From: Pandoraea aquatica
GTDB taxonomy: Bacteria > Pseudomonadota > Gammaproteobacteria > Burkholderiales > Burkholderiaceae
Assembly (NCBI RefSeq): GCF_902459565.1
Contig: NZ_CABPSN010000001.1
Span: forward strand, 372,001-436,000
Length of the DNA stretch: 64,000 nucleotides
Direction: 5' to 3'
Made by a program: the position numbers and the translations under genes. A model generated the notes under the pieces. The model saw only the letters and a list, made by a program, of their open reading frames with translations. It did not search any database and was not told the DNA's origin. This document shows, one piece after another, positions 9,319-18,110 of this stretch. Position 1 is the stretch's first letter; every line of letters begins with the position of its first letter.

Positions 9319-11109
9319 TCAGTTGATCATCACCAGCGCGCCCTTGACGGTCGTCTGGCCGCTCGCCGAAAGCTCGGCCGTGGCCGATCCTTTGGCCGTG
9401 AAGCCGACGTTCGCGGTGCTGGTGATGTTGAGCGCCTGGCTCTTGAGGTCGGCCTGCGCGGTCTGCTCGATATTTCCCACCGCGCTGATGCTCACCTTGC
9501 CTTTCGCGTTGATGACGATGTCCTTGGGGCTGTCGAGCGTGATGCCGTCCGGCGTCATCTGGATCTTGTTGTCGTTCTGATCGGTCAGGCAGATCGACTT
9601 GGCGTCGTCGCTCATCTCGATCGTGTTCTTCTGCGGCGTGATGAGCGTGATGACCTTCTTGTCGTCGTCGAAGATGACCTTGAGCAGCCCCTTCGTCCAG
9701 AGCGCCTTGGTGAAATTCTCTGCTGTCAGCTCGTAGGGCATCTTGTGCTGGCTGCTGTAGACGCTGCCCAGCACCACCGGATAGGACGGGTCGCCGTTGA
9801 GATACCCCAGAATGACTTCGTCGCCAATCTCGGGGATGAAAAACGCCCCGACGCCCGACGACCCGTAGAAGCTCGCGAGCCGTGCCCAGACACCGACCGT
9901 CTCCGCCTGCAACACCTGCACCGCGACCTGAATCCGGTACTGGCTCTCAGGATCGGCGTCGAGCTTCGTGACGACACCGATCTGCAAACCGCCGACACCG
10001 GGTACCAGGCCTGACGCCATGACATCCCCCGCACCCCGGCGCTCGGAGAATCGCTCCGGCGACATACCGAAGTCCACTTCGGAGATCCAGTTGCCGTCCG
10101 CGATGCGATGCTGCACGGCGCTCACGAACACGCTGCCGCTAAAGCGCTTTCCCACGCCCTCGACCTCGATCATCGTGCCGGGCTTGGCCAATGCGCTGCC
10201 CTGGAACGACATGCGCCCGCGAATGCGGGCGAGTGCCGCGCGCATTTGCGTGGCGTCGCTCCAGGACTTGAGATCGTCGGACGGCACCGGCACCGTCGAT
10301 TGCAGACGGAACGTGGCCGGCCCCGCGACGCTCGCCAGCGTCGATGCGCTCAGGTTGCCCTGCTCGTAGAGCGACGCAGACCCCGCCGTTTGCTGCACCA
10401 TCGCCTGCGTGGACGGATCCCACGCAGCGGCCACGACGCTCTGCAACTGCGTGCGGGCGTCGATGTCCGCGGAGAACGACATCAGGTCCATGCCGTACGT
10501 CACTTTCAACACCGCGGCTGCGCTGGTCTGCGGTGCTTTGACCGAGATCTTGCCGCCGTCGTCGGCAATGACCAGCGCACCGTTCGCCTCGGCCCGCAGC
10601 AGCATGAAGTCCCAGTCCGTGCTGTAGAACTGCACGATTTCCTTGTGCTGGGTGGTGGTGGCAGCGACGTCGGACGTCGCGCCCGCTTTGTCAATCAACT
10701 GACTGATGATGTCGCTGTCCTTCATGTCGACGTAGTTGGCGTTGTAGCTGCCAATCGTCATCTTCACAGCCTTGTGACGGCATTCCAGCACGAGCCGTGC
10801 TTCGTTACCGCCCGTGATGCGGATGCTGTGGCGGATCAGCACACCGTCGAAGATCTGTGTGGCATTCGATCCGTAGCCGGCGCTGATCACGATGGCCGCG
10901 CCGGGCGCAAACGTGTCCATGTCGCTGACCGGAAAGTCGTTGTCGGGCATATCGCCGTCGAGGATCTCGATGCGTGCCTGACACAGGCGTCCGACGGCAC
11001 GCTCGATATCGACCGAAATTACGCGGATCGTGTCGGCGAGAGGCGAGCCGTTGCTGGTGATCGTCAGCTTGAGCACGCCGCTGGAATTGAGTGCGGGAGA
11101 GTCGGCCAT
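9319..11109 (-). CDS. eCIS VgrG-like central spike protein (Afp8/Pvc8)
   Basis: A 596-residue VgrG/gp27-gp5-like protein. The N-terminal half is the gp27-like hub (ISVDIERAVGRLCQARIEILDGD; DGVLIRHSIRITGG). It is followed by an OB-fold region (GVVTKLDADPESQYRIQVAV, then FIPEIGDEVILGYLNGDPSYPVVLGSVY, classic VgrG) and a C-terminal triple-stranded beta-helix rich in DDAKSICLTDQNDNKIQMT-like strands. There is no appended enzymatic domain. It forms the trimeric spike between the tube and the PAAR tip. It is encoded directly after the LysM protein. Confidence 0.93.
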   Translation of the reverse strand: MADSPALNSSGVLKLTITSNGSPLADTIRVISVDIERAVGRLCQARIEILDGDMPDNDFPVSDMDTFAPGAAIVISAGYGSNATQIFDGVLIRHSIRITGGNEARLVLECRHKAVKMTIGSYNANYVDMKDSDIISQLIDKAGATSDVAATTTQHKEIVQFYSTDWDFMLLRAEANGALVIADDGGKISVKAPQTSAAAVLKVTYGMDLMSFSADIDARTQLQSVVAAAWDPSTQAMVQQTAGSASLYEQGNLSASTLASVAGPATFRLQSTVPVPSDDLKSWSDATQMRAALARIRGRMSFQGSALAKPGTMIEVEGVGKRFSGSVFVSAVQHRIADGNWISEVDFGMSPERFSERRGAGDVMASGLVPGVGGLQIGVVTKLDADPESQYRIQVAVQVLQAETVGVWARLASFYGSSGVGAFFIPEIGDEVILGYLNGDPSYPVVLGSVYSSQHKMPYELTAENFTKALWTKGLLKVIFDDDKKVITLITPQKNTIEMSDDAKSICLTDQNDNKIQMTPDGITLDSPKDIVINAKGKVSISAVGNIEQTAQADLKSQALNITSTANVGFTAKGSATAELSASGQTTVKGALVMIN

Positions 11110-11113
11110 AGCG

Positions 11114-11797
11114 TTAGACGAGCGGCGGGAAGCGCAGCATCATGCCCGGCTCCAGCTTGCGGAAACCGGTCAGGTTGTTGATGCGCGCGACTTCGCGGTA
11201 ATACGAGGGATCGTTATAGATGCGGTTGCACAGCAACGGCAGCGTATCGCCCGCCGTGACTTCCACGAGGTGGCTCAGGTCCGGTGAGCTGAGATTCGCG
11301 CGCAGCGAACTCTCGGTCGCGCTCACCCAGCCGACGATGCCAAGCGACACACGGGCGCGCAGCGGTTCACCGGTGGGCTTGAACATCGTGTAGTCGAGCC
11401 CGATGGACTCGACGCGTCCAAAGAAAATGAACGTGCCCCACAGCAGACGCACGTAATTCGGTTCGTGCTTCTTGCCGTCGTACTTGTAGATCACCGCCAG
11501 CATGGCGTCGATCATGTCCTTGACGCTGCGCGAGTCGGTGCCATCTACTACGCCGGTCCCATCGAGCACCAGATTGTCGATGCTGATGGTCTCCGGGCGC
11601 ACAGCGCTAAAGCGCGGCGTCGCGCTCGGCTGCCCGAGCGTCTGCTTCTTGTTGTACTCGATGCTCAGCTTGCGCTTGTAACCGACCGGATTAATCAGCG
11701 CTTCGAAGGGCGTGCGGCTGTTGTCGACGGCAATCTGGCCGCTCGACACCGTGCACGGCGCAATGCTGAACTTGCGACGGGTGAGACTGGTCGCCAC
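11114..11797 (-). CDS. eCIS LysM-containing hub protein (Afp7/Pvc7)
   Basis: A 227-residue protein. The N-terminal domain (PFEALINPVGYKRKLSIEYN, then GTFIFFGRVESIGLDYTMF) matches the tube-spike adaptor of CIS particles. The C-terminal 50 residues form a LysM-like module (VTAGDTLPLLCNRIYNDPSYYREVARINNL, ending LEPGMMLRFPP). In Afp/PVC this protein joins the inner tube to the VgrG spike; LysM here probably has a structural role, as in phage gpX/gp53 homologues. It begins after the DUF5908 gene with only three intervening bases. Confidence 0.9.
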   Translation of the reverse strand: MATSLTRRKFSIAPCTVSSGQIAVDNSRTPFEALINPVGYKRKLSIEYNKKQTLGQPSATPRFSAVRPETISIDNLVLDGTGVVDGTDSRSVKDMIDAMLAVIYKYDGKKHEPNYVRLLWGTFIFFGRVESIGLDYTMFKPTGEPLRARVSLGIVGWVSATESSLRANLSSPDLSHLVEVTAGDTLPLLCNRIYNDPSYYREVARINNLTGFRKLEPGMMLRFPPLV

Positions 11798-11800
11798 GGC

Positions 11801-11995
11801 TTAACGCTCCTTCGCCCGTTCGAGCAGGTCGAGCACCAGCGAACGGCATTCGGCGAGCAAATCGGCACGCGCCTGCTCGTCGAAGGTGCGCGACACGCCC
11901 GGCTCGTCGGCCATGGCGGAGGGCGCACCGACCGTATCGGACGCACGCTGTACGACCGTCGACTTGATACTCAGATGACCGATTTCAATTGGCAT
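11801..11995 (-). CDS. DUF5908 eCIS mini-protein (Afp6-position)
   Basis: A 64-residue protein beginning MPIEIGHLSIKSTVVQ, which fits the short DUF5908 proteins of eCIS loci (opening MPIEIxxLxIxxxV and a C-terminal helix ending in KER). A C-terminal helix (ADLLAECRSLVLDLLERAKER) is visible. The molecular role in particles is not established as far as I know. Its constant position between the tube and LysM genes supports membership of the structural operon. Confidence 0.75.
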   Translation of the reverse strand: MPIEIGHLSIKSTVVQRASDTVGAPSAMADEPGVSRTFDEQARADLLAECRSLVLDLLERAKER

Positions 11996-12026
11996 CGGCG
12001 ATTCCCCTTGTGCGCTTTGCTTGTCG

Positions 12027-12491
12027 TCACGCCATGCGGTTCGAGTAGGTGTAGCTCAATACGATCTTCTCGATGGCCACTTCGTTTTTCGTCGAGCCGA
12101 AACTCTCGATTTCCCACTTCACCGGATAAGCGTTCGCGAACGTCCAGATGCGAATCGGCAGATGCAATTCGTCGAGCAACTGCACCATCAGCGATTGCGG
12201 CCGGATCGGCACGATGAACTCGCCCTCGAACACCGAACGGCACCACATCACCAGTGGCGACGTCATCGTTGCGATGCCCCGCTTGAGCTCCAGATGCGGA
12301 TGCTTGACGCCCTTCGGTAGCGTATGCACGAAGCGGTTCTCGCCGCCCTCGGGCACCGCTTCCGTATCGAGTTCCGTTGCAATGCCCGACACATCGCGAA
12401 ACGAGGCGTCCATCGCGCCGGCGGTGGACGCGAACATCACGCGGAAATGGAAGGCCGACGGTGGATAGGGATCGAACGGCGATGACGGCAT
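12027..12491 (-). CDS. eCIS inner tube protein 2 (Afp5/Pvc5-like, gp19 fold)
   Basis: A 154-residue phage-tail-tube (gp19-like) protein. The frame is open further upstream, but the ATG at 12491 is chosen because MPSSPFDPYPPSAFHFRVMF begins the conserved fold; no strong ribosome site precedes it. Later features are SGIATELDTEAVPEGGENRF and the C-terminal strand KNEVAIEKIVLSYTYSNRM. In Afp/PVC the second, divergent tube protein forms the first ring that adapts the tube to the hub. It differs clearly from the first tube protein upstream. It is separated from that gene by about 145 bases that include a GC-rich hairpin. Confidence 0.85.
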   Translation of the reverse strand: MPSSPFDPYPPSAFHFRVMFASTAGAMDASFRDVSGIATELDTEAVPEGGENRFVHTLPKGVKHPHLELKRGIATMTSPLVMWCRSVFEGEFIVPIRPQSLMVQLLDELHLPIRIWTFANAYPVKWEIESFGSTKNEVAIEKIVLSYTYSNRMA

Positions 12492-12599
12492 AGCGCAGAC
12501 GCGTGATGATCGGAACGTAAGGGGTAATCGGAACCGCAGGAGCAACCAGGACGAGCGGAATGAGCGGAATCGAGCGCGTACCTCGGGCCGGCGCTGGCG

Positions 12600-12614
12600 G
12601 CCCGCGCGGCGGGC
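12600..12614 (-). other. short GC hairpin between the two tube genes
   Basis: GCCCGC-GCG-GCGGGC makes a six-pair stem. It lies in the roughly 145-bp gap between the stop of the first tube gene and the start of the second. No T tract follows. It could slow or stabilise mRNA so that the abundant tube and sheath outnumber baseplate proteins, but chance is possible in GC-rich DNA. Confidence 0.25.
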
Positions 12615-12636
12615 GCACCAGTGCGGCACGCGAGCG

Positions 12637-13095
12637 TCAGCTATTGGCGATGGTCAGCCCTTCGTGCACGATCTCGATGGTCTCGATGGCGACTTCGTTG
12701 CCTTCGGACTTCAGATCGGTGCCCGTGATCTTGGTCGGCCACGCGTTGGCGAGCGTCCAGACCATCGTCGGCTTGCCCGCTTCGTCGAGCAGGCTGATCG
12801 TCACCGGCACCCGCTTGATCGTGTTCATCTTGATCTGGTTGAACCAGTCCCAGAACTTGTTATCGGACTTGAACACGCCCTTCTTCATGGTCACGTTGCC
12901 GTACTTCTTCATCCCCGGCATCTTGATCACGGAGAACTCGGGGCTATCGCCATGACGGTATTTGATTTCTTCGGACTGCACGTCCAGGCCACTCACTTCC
13001 TGAAACGACATGACCTGCGAATCCCACTTCACCTGAAAGTAGAACTTGGGAAGGGGCCAAACCGTGGTGGATTGTTTCGAACCATCGTCTGCCAT
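12637..13095 (-). CDS. eCIS inner tube protein 1 (Afp1/Pvc1-like, gp19 fold)
   Basis: A 152-residue main tube protein of the gp19 family. Signatures: LPKFYFQVKWDSQVMSFQEV near the N-terminus, SGLDVQSEEIKYRHGDSPEF, and the C-terminal EVAIETIEIVHEGLTI strand. It stacks as hexamers to form the tube that is fired. The ATG at 13095 follows a GTG codon in frame; GAGG lies upstream, so the ATG is preferred. It lies directly after the sheath gene, an arrangement that allows matched stoichiometry. Confidence 0.88.
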   Translation of the reverse strand: MADDGSKQSTTVWPLPKFYFQVKWDSQVMSFQEVSGLDVQSEEIKYRHGDSPEFSVIKMPGMKKYGNVTMKKGVFKSDNKFWDWFNQIKMNTIKRVPVTISLLDEAGKPTMVWTLANAWPTKITGTDLKSEGNEVAIETIEIVHEGLTIANS

Positions 13096-13228
13096 CACAC
13101 ACCTCGTCTATTGATTGCATGCGGAAAATGCCGGACCGTGCCCACGTTTCGCGCTTCGTATCGACACCTGTCGATGTCCTTGCAGCGAAGGGCTGTCGTC
13201 CGGCCTAGCGGATCGCGCCCGAGCGAGA

Positions 13229-14992
13229 TCAGGACTTCTGCATCTGCTGCTGGAACGTCAGCTCGATGAATTCGGCCGGACGGCTCACCGCCACCAGCAC
13301 CGTCACCTTGAGCATGCCTTCGAGAATGTCCTCGCCGGTCATCGTCTCGCCCAGACCCACGAAAACCTGGAAGGCATCGTCCGGGCTCGCGCCAGCCAGC
13401 CCGCCGCGCTTCCACACGCTGGTCAGGAAGTTGCGCACCATGCTCTTGATCGTCACCCACGTATTGGCCGTGTTCGGCTCGAACACATAGGCCTTGCACG
13501 CGAGGCGCAGCGACTCTTCGATCATGATCATCGTGCGGCGCACGCTCAGGTAGCGCCAATCGAGACTGTTGCCGTCGAGCGTGCGGGCACCCCAGACCAT
13601 CACGCCTTCGCCGATGAAGCTGCGAATGGCGTTGACGGACTTGCCGGTGGTCGGCACGTTCAGGTCTTCCTGATCGGCGTTCGAGATGTTCACGCACGGC
13701 GACACAACGCCGTTCAGGCTGATATTGGCCGGGGCCTTCCACACGCCGCGCGTGTTGTCGACGAGCGTGTAAAGACCGGCCATGCCCGCTGCTGGCGGCA
13801 TCAGGTTGATCTTCTTCTGAAGCGCCTGAAGCACCTGCACATAGACGGCGCTGATGACGCTCAGCGTCTTGTGCAAATCGGAAATGGCAGCCTTCGTCAT
13901 GACCGGGGGCTTGGCCGCAGCCGTGGCGTCCGCCTTCGCAGGCGCGGCCGCGGCGGCGTCACCCTCGGCAGCAGGTGCGGCATCCGCAGCGCCCGCCGGG
14001 GCGGCGTCCGTCTTCGCTGCATCCCCGCCCGTGAGCTTCGCCAGGACGGTCTTGACCTGCGCGGCCTTCGCTTGCGCCGCCGGCGATACGGGCGCTGGCG
14101 GATTGAGCACCGAATCGAGTTCGGCAGTGATCAGCGTCTGGAGCTGGCTGAGGTTGGAGAGCTTCGTGAAATCGAGATCCTTCTCCGTCACGATCGACGT
14201 GTTGACCCACGGGTAGTAGCCCGCGCCGAAGTCGAGGAAGGAGGAGCCGACGTCGTCGCGGAAGTCGGTGATGCAGTCGCCGCCCGGCGTCTGACGGTCC
14301 CATGCACCGCCGAACACGTCGAGAATCGCAAAGCGGTTGCGCATCGTGTAACCGCAGTGCATGAGCATTTCCTTCTGCACCGAAGCACAGTCCTGACGCG
14401 ACAAACGCACCGCGTCCGGCACCAGCACCATCGTCGGTTCCTGCTCCTTCACGAGCGACTGAATGCCCTTGATCAGGTCGTCGGAGCTGACGCTGCCGCC
14501 ATCGTACGTGCCGACCGACACGATGTAGCACGGGCCGCCGCCGTTCTGGAAGAAGAACAGCATGCTGTAATACAGCAGGTACTCGATGCCTTGCGGCGTG
14601 AACTTGAACGGCTTGCGCGCGCCCTGTGCGCCGATGAAGAGGTCGGTGACCACGGGACGTGCGGGCGGTGTGGCGGCAGCATCGCCACCGGCAGGTGCCT
14701 TACCGGCGTCAGCGGCATCACCGGCAGCGGCATCAGCGGCGGGTTTGGCCGGTGCCGTCGCAGCGGCCACCGCGTCGAGCGAATAAGTGGTCGGCGGCGG
14801 CCCCCCGAAGTACATGAGGAATTCGGCCATCGAGCTGATACGCCACGGCGTACCGGCCAGCGGCGTGCCCTTGTTATCGGCGAACTGCGTGTAGCCGATG
14901 AAAGCAGGCACGGCCGTGGCGACTTCGACCACGGAATTGGGAAACGCGTTTTGCTCGACTACGTATACGCCTGGTGTTTTGTATTGCGCCAT
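13229..14992 (-). CDS. eCIS contractile sheath protein (gp18-like)
   Basis: A 587-residue sheath protein. The N-terminus YKTPGVYVVEQNAFPNSVVE is the canonical strand that threads into neighbouring subunits, and the C-terminal domain contains GRxLDGN-like (GARTLDGNSLDWRYLSVRR) and FEPNTANTW segments, then an interlocking tail. Two unusual Ala/Asp/Pro-rich insertions occur at about residues 74-112 and 320-362; they look like surface loops. The start follows a good GAGGTG site. Only one sheath gene is seen, while Afp/PVC carry three, so one protein must do all sheath jobs. The opposite strand holds a long frame that is a shadow. Confidence 0.92.
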   Translation of the reverse strand: MAQYKTPGVYVVEQNAFPNSVVEVATAVPAFIGYTQFADNKGTPLAGTPWRISSMAEFLMYFGGPPPTTYSLDAVAAATAPAKPAADAAAGDAADAGKAPAGGDAAATPPARPVVTDLFIGAQGARKPFKFTPQGIEYLLYYSMLFFFQNGGGPCYIVSVGTYDGGSVSSDDLIKGIQSLVKEQEPTMVLVPDAVRLSRQDCASVQKEMLMHCGYTMRNRFAILDVFGGAWDRQTPGGDCITDFRDDVGSSFLDFGAGYYPWVNTSIVTEKDLDFTKLSNLSQLQTLITAELDSVLNPPAPVSPAAQAKAAQVKTVLAKLTGGDAAKTDAAPAGAADAAPAAEGDAAAAAPAKADATAAAKPPVMTKAAISDLHKTLSVISAVYVQVLQALQKKINLMPPAAGMAGLYTLVDNTRGVWKAPANISLNGVVSPCVNISNADQEDLNVPTTGKSVNAIRSFIGEGVMVWGARTLDGNSLDWRYLSVRRTMIMIEESLRLACKAYVFEPNTANTWVTIKSMVRNFLTSVWKRGGLAGASPDDAFQVFVGLGETMTGEDILEGMLKVTVLVAVSRPAEFIELTFQQQMQKS

Positions 14993-15014
14993 GTGTTCAC
15001 CTCGGTCATCGATG

Positions 15015-15947
15015 TCAATTGATGTAGATCTCGGATACCAGTACTGCCCGGCTTTGCGCCGCTAGTTCAGCGTCCTGCGGTTTGTGCACCTTCGGCGTCT
15101 TCTGCGTCAGGCTGCCGATGTCGGCATTGGGCAGTCTCCGGATCAACACGCGTTCACCCGACCGGCCCCGTTCCCGCAACTGAAATCGCTGCGGGTATTG
15201 CTGCTGCATTGCAATCGCTTGCTCACTCTCGAAAATCACGGCGTGGCGTCCGCCCGGGCGTGCCTCGCGGCCTGCCGTGACAAAACTCACCTTCTCGTCC
15301 AGATCGACGATATTCAGCGCGTCCGACGCTTCGTCTGCCTCGGCACACACGTAGTAGTACCGCCAGCAACTCTCACGCGCGGCGAAGTTCGCCACGTAGT
15401 CGACACCGCCCGGCGCACCGCCCGCCACCTGATCCGCGAGGTCGATTTGCACGACGAGCACCGGTGGATTCACGCGATCGGCGCGTTCGAGATACGGCGT
15501 GAGCGATGGCGTATCGACGGGCACGCCGTCGGTTGCTTCGACAAACGGCTGTGCATGCAGCCGACGTGCCGACGGCTGTCCCTCGACGGGCACGCTCGCT
15601 TCGCTAGTGACGAAACACACCGACGCGCCTTGCTGCGCGGCGGGGCGTGTCGGTGACGTGTAAAGGGAAAATGCAGTGTCCTGCGCGTACCATTTGAAGG
15701 TCGCCACTGCGTCGCCACGCCGAAGGCCGTCGAGCAAGACATCGCGGCGGTCCGAGGCGCAGAACACGGCCACCCCCTGACGATGCGGGCGCACGAGCAG
15801 GTCGCGACGGCGCACCCATTGGGCAGTGTCCGGCGTGGCCTCATGACGAAGCCACAGGTGCGGCACCGTCCAGTAGGCGTGGGTGACGTCGATGGTAAAC
15901 AGGCGTGTATAGCCCGGCACCACCGGCGCGGAAGCAGACGTAGGCAT
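15015..15947 (-). CDS. conserved eCIS-associated protein of unknown function
   Basis: A 310-residue protein between the DUF4255 gene and the sheath gene. The N-terminal half has a beta-rich pattern: YTRLFTIDVTHAYWTVP, RRRDLLVRPHRQGVAVF, GDAVATFKWYAQDTAFSLYT. I recall similar 'FxxDVxHxYW' proteins encoded next to the cap gene in other eCIS loci, but I know no function. The C-terminus ends with KVHKPQDAELAAQSRAVL. The start at 15947 is chosen for its GAGG site and because the upstream part of the frame overlaps DUF4255. A role in sheath/tube termination is a position-based guess. Confidence 0.65.
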   Translation of the reverse strand: MPTSASAPVVPGYTRLFTIDVTHAYWTVPHLWLRHEATPDTAQWVRRRDLLVRPHRQGVAVFCASDRRDVLLDGLRRGDAVATFKWYAQDTAFSLYTSPTRPAAQQGASVCFVTSEASVPVEGQPSARRLHAQPFVEATDGVPVDTPSLTPYLERADRVNPPVLVVQIDLADQVAGGAPGGVDYVANFAARESCWRYYYVCAEADEASDALNIVDLDEKVSFVTAGREARPGGRHAVIFESEQAIAMQQQYPQRFQLRERGRSGERVLIRRLPNADIGSLTQKTPKVHKPQDAELAAQSRAVLVSEIYIN

Positions 15948-15961
15948 GCCCTCGGGTCCGC

Positions 15962-16537
15962 TCAGTGACTCACTGCCGGAACCGGCGCACGCACGGTCGG
16001 CACGGTGCCGGTAATGTCGCCGGTATCCGGTGCCATCAGGCGAACCTTGTACAGCACGGACGGCAAATACTTGCCGCCGAGCATCGTCCACAGGTTGCTG
16101 AGTTCACGGATATCCAGATTCTCGATCTCGAGCATCAGCCGGTCGATACGCGGATCGAGCGACGGCGACGAGCGATGATCGAATACGGGGTTGCGCTGGA
16201 AGAATGCGATGGCCGCGGAGATCAGCTTGAGCGAATCTTGGTAATGGCCGCCCGTGAAATTGGCCGCCACCATCACATAGAGATTGAGATACAACGGCGC
16301 TACGCCGAGCGACAGGCTCGATGCGCCTGCATCACCCGGAATGCCCTTGCGCACCGGACCGGAGTCGCGCTCGATGTGCGTGAGCATCACGACCAGACGG
16401 TTGCTGGTGTTGGCGACCGCCTGACCGTTGACGTCGACAAGACCGGACATCGTCACGATGTCGCCGTCGAGCGTATACGTTTGTTTTAAGTGTTCGTTGA
16501 GCCGCCCCGCAAGGTGGCTCACAGCAGCGTTAATCAT
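15962..16537 (-). CDS. DUF4255 cap/terminator-like protein (Afp16/Pvc16)
   Basis: A 191-residue DUF4255-family protein. Evidence: INAAVSHLAGRLNEHL at the N-terminus, GDIVTMSGLVDVNGQ, NRLVVMLTHIERD, and PLYLNLYVMVAANF, then SLKLISAAIAFFQRNP; all are hallmarks of the family. In PVC/Afp particles the homologue caps the distal end of the tube and sheath. The ATG at 16537 has a GGGGA site; an in-frame extension upstream is unlikely to be coding. This is the first gene of the visible eCIS operon, whereas in Afp/PVC it lies at the far end, so the order is permuted. Confidence 0.88.
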   Translation of the reverse strand: MINAAVSHLAGRLNEHLKQTYTLDGDIVTMSGLVDVNGQAVANTSNRLVVMLTHIERDSGPVRKGIPGDAGASSLSLGVAPLYLNLYVMVAANFTGGHYQDSLKLISAAIAFFQRNPVFDHRSSPSLDPRIDRLMLEIENLDIRELSNLWTMLGGKYLPSVLYKVRLMAPDTGDITGTVPTVRAPVPAVSH

Positions 16538-16826
16538 GGTCCCCGATACCCTTTCGCAATGCGGTTGCAAAATCTGATTCGGTACAGCACTTTCGACTAC
16601 TGGAACTGGCGTGTCGCAAAATTTCTTACATCGTGTTGCATGGCGAAACACGACGATCTGGATTCCTGAGCGTTTTTGCGCCGCCCGGAAGATTTGCTTT
16701 TGATTTTTTGCTGCGGAACTGTAGCACAAGCGCGTGGAGAATAGCGCGCTCGTGAAAATTCGTAATGAATTCCGCGTCGTCGCGGGAGACAGCGACGAGC
16801 GCGGCGGTACGACTTTGCCTGCGTCG
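16538..16826. other. upstream region of the eCIS operon
   Basis: A 289-bp intergenic stretch, clearly richer in A/T than its neighbours, between the cap-like gene and the phosphohydrolase gene. It must hold the promoter for the eCIS operon if no promoter lies further upstream. I cannot point to a confident -35/-10 pair or an operator. No small gene is seen. Confidence 0.45.
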
Positions 16827-18110
16827 CTACCGTAGAAGCGAACGGCCTTGCATCCCCGATGCAGGAATGCCGAGATAATCCAGCACCGTCGGGGCGATGT
16901 CGGTGAGGCTCGTTGCGTCGGCCAAGGTCGACGCCTGCGCATCGATCCGGTCGACAATCAGGAACGGACGTGTCTCGTCCGGCCCCCATCCGCCGTGCTC
17001 GCCAAAGCCGGGCCTCTTGACTTTGCCCGGCTCTGCCGCCGCCCATCGCTTGCCTTCGACGCCGTAGTCGTTCGTGCCGTGGATGTAACCCATGTCGATG
17101 GCCGCGATCACGCCCTCCTCCATCGACACTCCGCGCGACAGCAGCGCCTCGCCGGTTTTCACCGCCCCGGCCCATGGCTGCGCCCGAAGTGCGTCGAGTA
17201 TCGTGACGAACGCGCGCTCGCCTTCGGGCGTCGCGTAGACCAGTGCAGAGGTGCCTTGCGCCGCCACAGCGAGGTCCCCACTCGCAACGAGCGCGGCGAG
17301 ACCCTGCTCGCTCAGCCAGACCTCGATGTCGACGCTATCTCCAATCGTCTCCTGACCATGGTCCGACGTGACGAGAAGCAGCACATCTTCCCCTTCGGCA
17401 CGAAGCGCCCGAACCGTCTGCATCACCTCTTCCACGCAACGGTCGGCGTGCCGTAGTGCGTCAAGATGCGCGGGCGAGCCGAGCGGCGCACCGTGCAGCG
17501 TGGCATCCGGATGCGCGAGCCAGAGCACGGCGACCGAAGGTTTGCGCGTACGCAGCACCTCGTCGCAAAAACGCGCCGTCATCTGCCGGTCGCCCTCGAA
17601 GTCCTGCCCGATCGTCAGCGCGTCGGCAGCCGGCACCGCATCGCCGCCTGGCAGGAACGAGCCGGCCCGGTGATACACGGTGCCGAAGTGATCCGGGTCG
17701 AGAAAGTACGCCGCGCCGGGCGAGACATTCGACATGGCGACGAAGCCCCGGACCGGGGCGACGCGCTCGGCGAGCGTCGGCACTTTGAGCGTGCGGCCGG
17801 TGGCGCGACGCAGGTGCGTGCGGAAATCGGGATGTCCGACGTCGTAGACACGCACCTTGCCCTGCTCGAACAGGCCCATCCGGTTGCCGTGCAAACCATG
17901 ACGTTCGGGCGTGCAACCGGTGGCAATCGATGCTGCCGATACGCGTGTCACCGACGGGAAGACTGCCCGATGCTGCGCACACCACGTGCCCTGAGCCGCG
18001 AGGCGACTCAGGACCGGGGTATGTGCCGGGTCGATCCAGTCCCGACTCAGCGCGTCGCAGCAGACCAGTACGACCATCGGGGTTTGCTGCTGTAAGGACA
18101 TCGCACTCAT
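16827..18110 (-). CDS. cytosolic alkaline-phosphatase-superfamily phosphodiesterase/phosphohydrolase
   Basis: A 427-residue nucleotide-pyrophosphatase-type member of the alkaline phosphatase superfamily. The two-metal site is readable: Asp in VLVCCDALSRD (about 19), the Thr nucleophile in FPSVTRVS (about 55), Asp/His in LAHPDATLHG, Asp-His in TSDHGQE, and the last His in GEHGGWGPDE. There is no signal peptide, so it works in the cytosol, unlike most relatives. Its ATG overlaps the stop of the solute-binding gene. With the ABC importer it probably hydrolyses an imported phosphate ester or diester. Phosphonoacetate-hydrolase-like activity is an alternative. Confidence 0.75.
   Translation of the reverse strand: MSAMSLQQQTPMVVLVCCDALSRDWIDPAHTPVLSRLAAQGTWCAQHRAVFPSVTRVSAASIATGCTPERHGLHGNRMGLFEQGKVRVYDVGHPDFRTHLRRATGRTLKVPTLAERVAPVRGFVAMSNVSPGAAYFLDPDHFGTVYHRAGSFLPGGDAVPAADALTIGQDFEGDRQMTARFCDEVLRTRKPSVAVLWLAHPDATLHGAPLGSPAHLDALRHADRCVEEVMQTVRALRAEGEDVLLLVTSDHGQETIGDSVDIEVWLSEQGLAALVASGDLAVAAQGTSALVYATPEGERAFVTILDALRAQPWAGAVKTGEALLSRGVSMEEGVIAAIDMGYIHGTNDYGVEGKRWAAAEPGKVKRPGFGEHGGWGPDETRPFLIVDRIDAQASTLADATSLTDIAPTVLDYLGIPASGMQGRSLLR

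Noticed and set aside
13115-15022. Long plus-strand open frame of 635 residues
   Set aside because: Shadow of the sheath gene, with no recognisable motif and no ribosome site.
1-16537. Type VI secretion system or prophage tail
   Set aside because: No TssJLM, TssK or ClpV genes, and no capsid, portal or terminase; DUF4255, DUF5908 and the gp6-like giants point to an eCIS.
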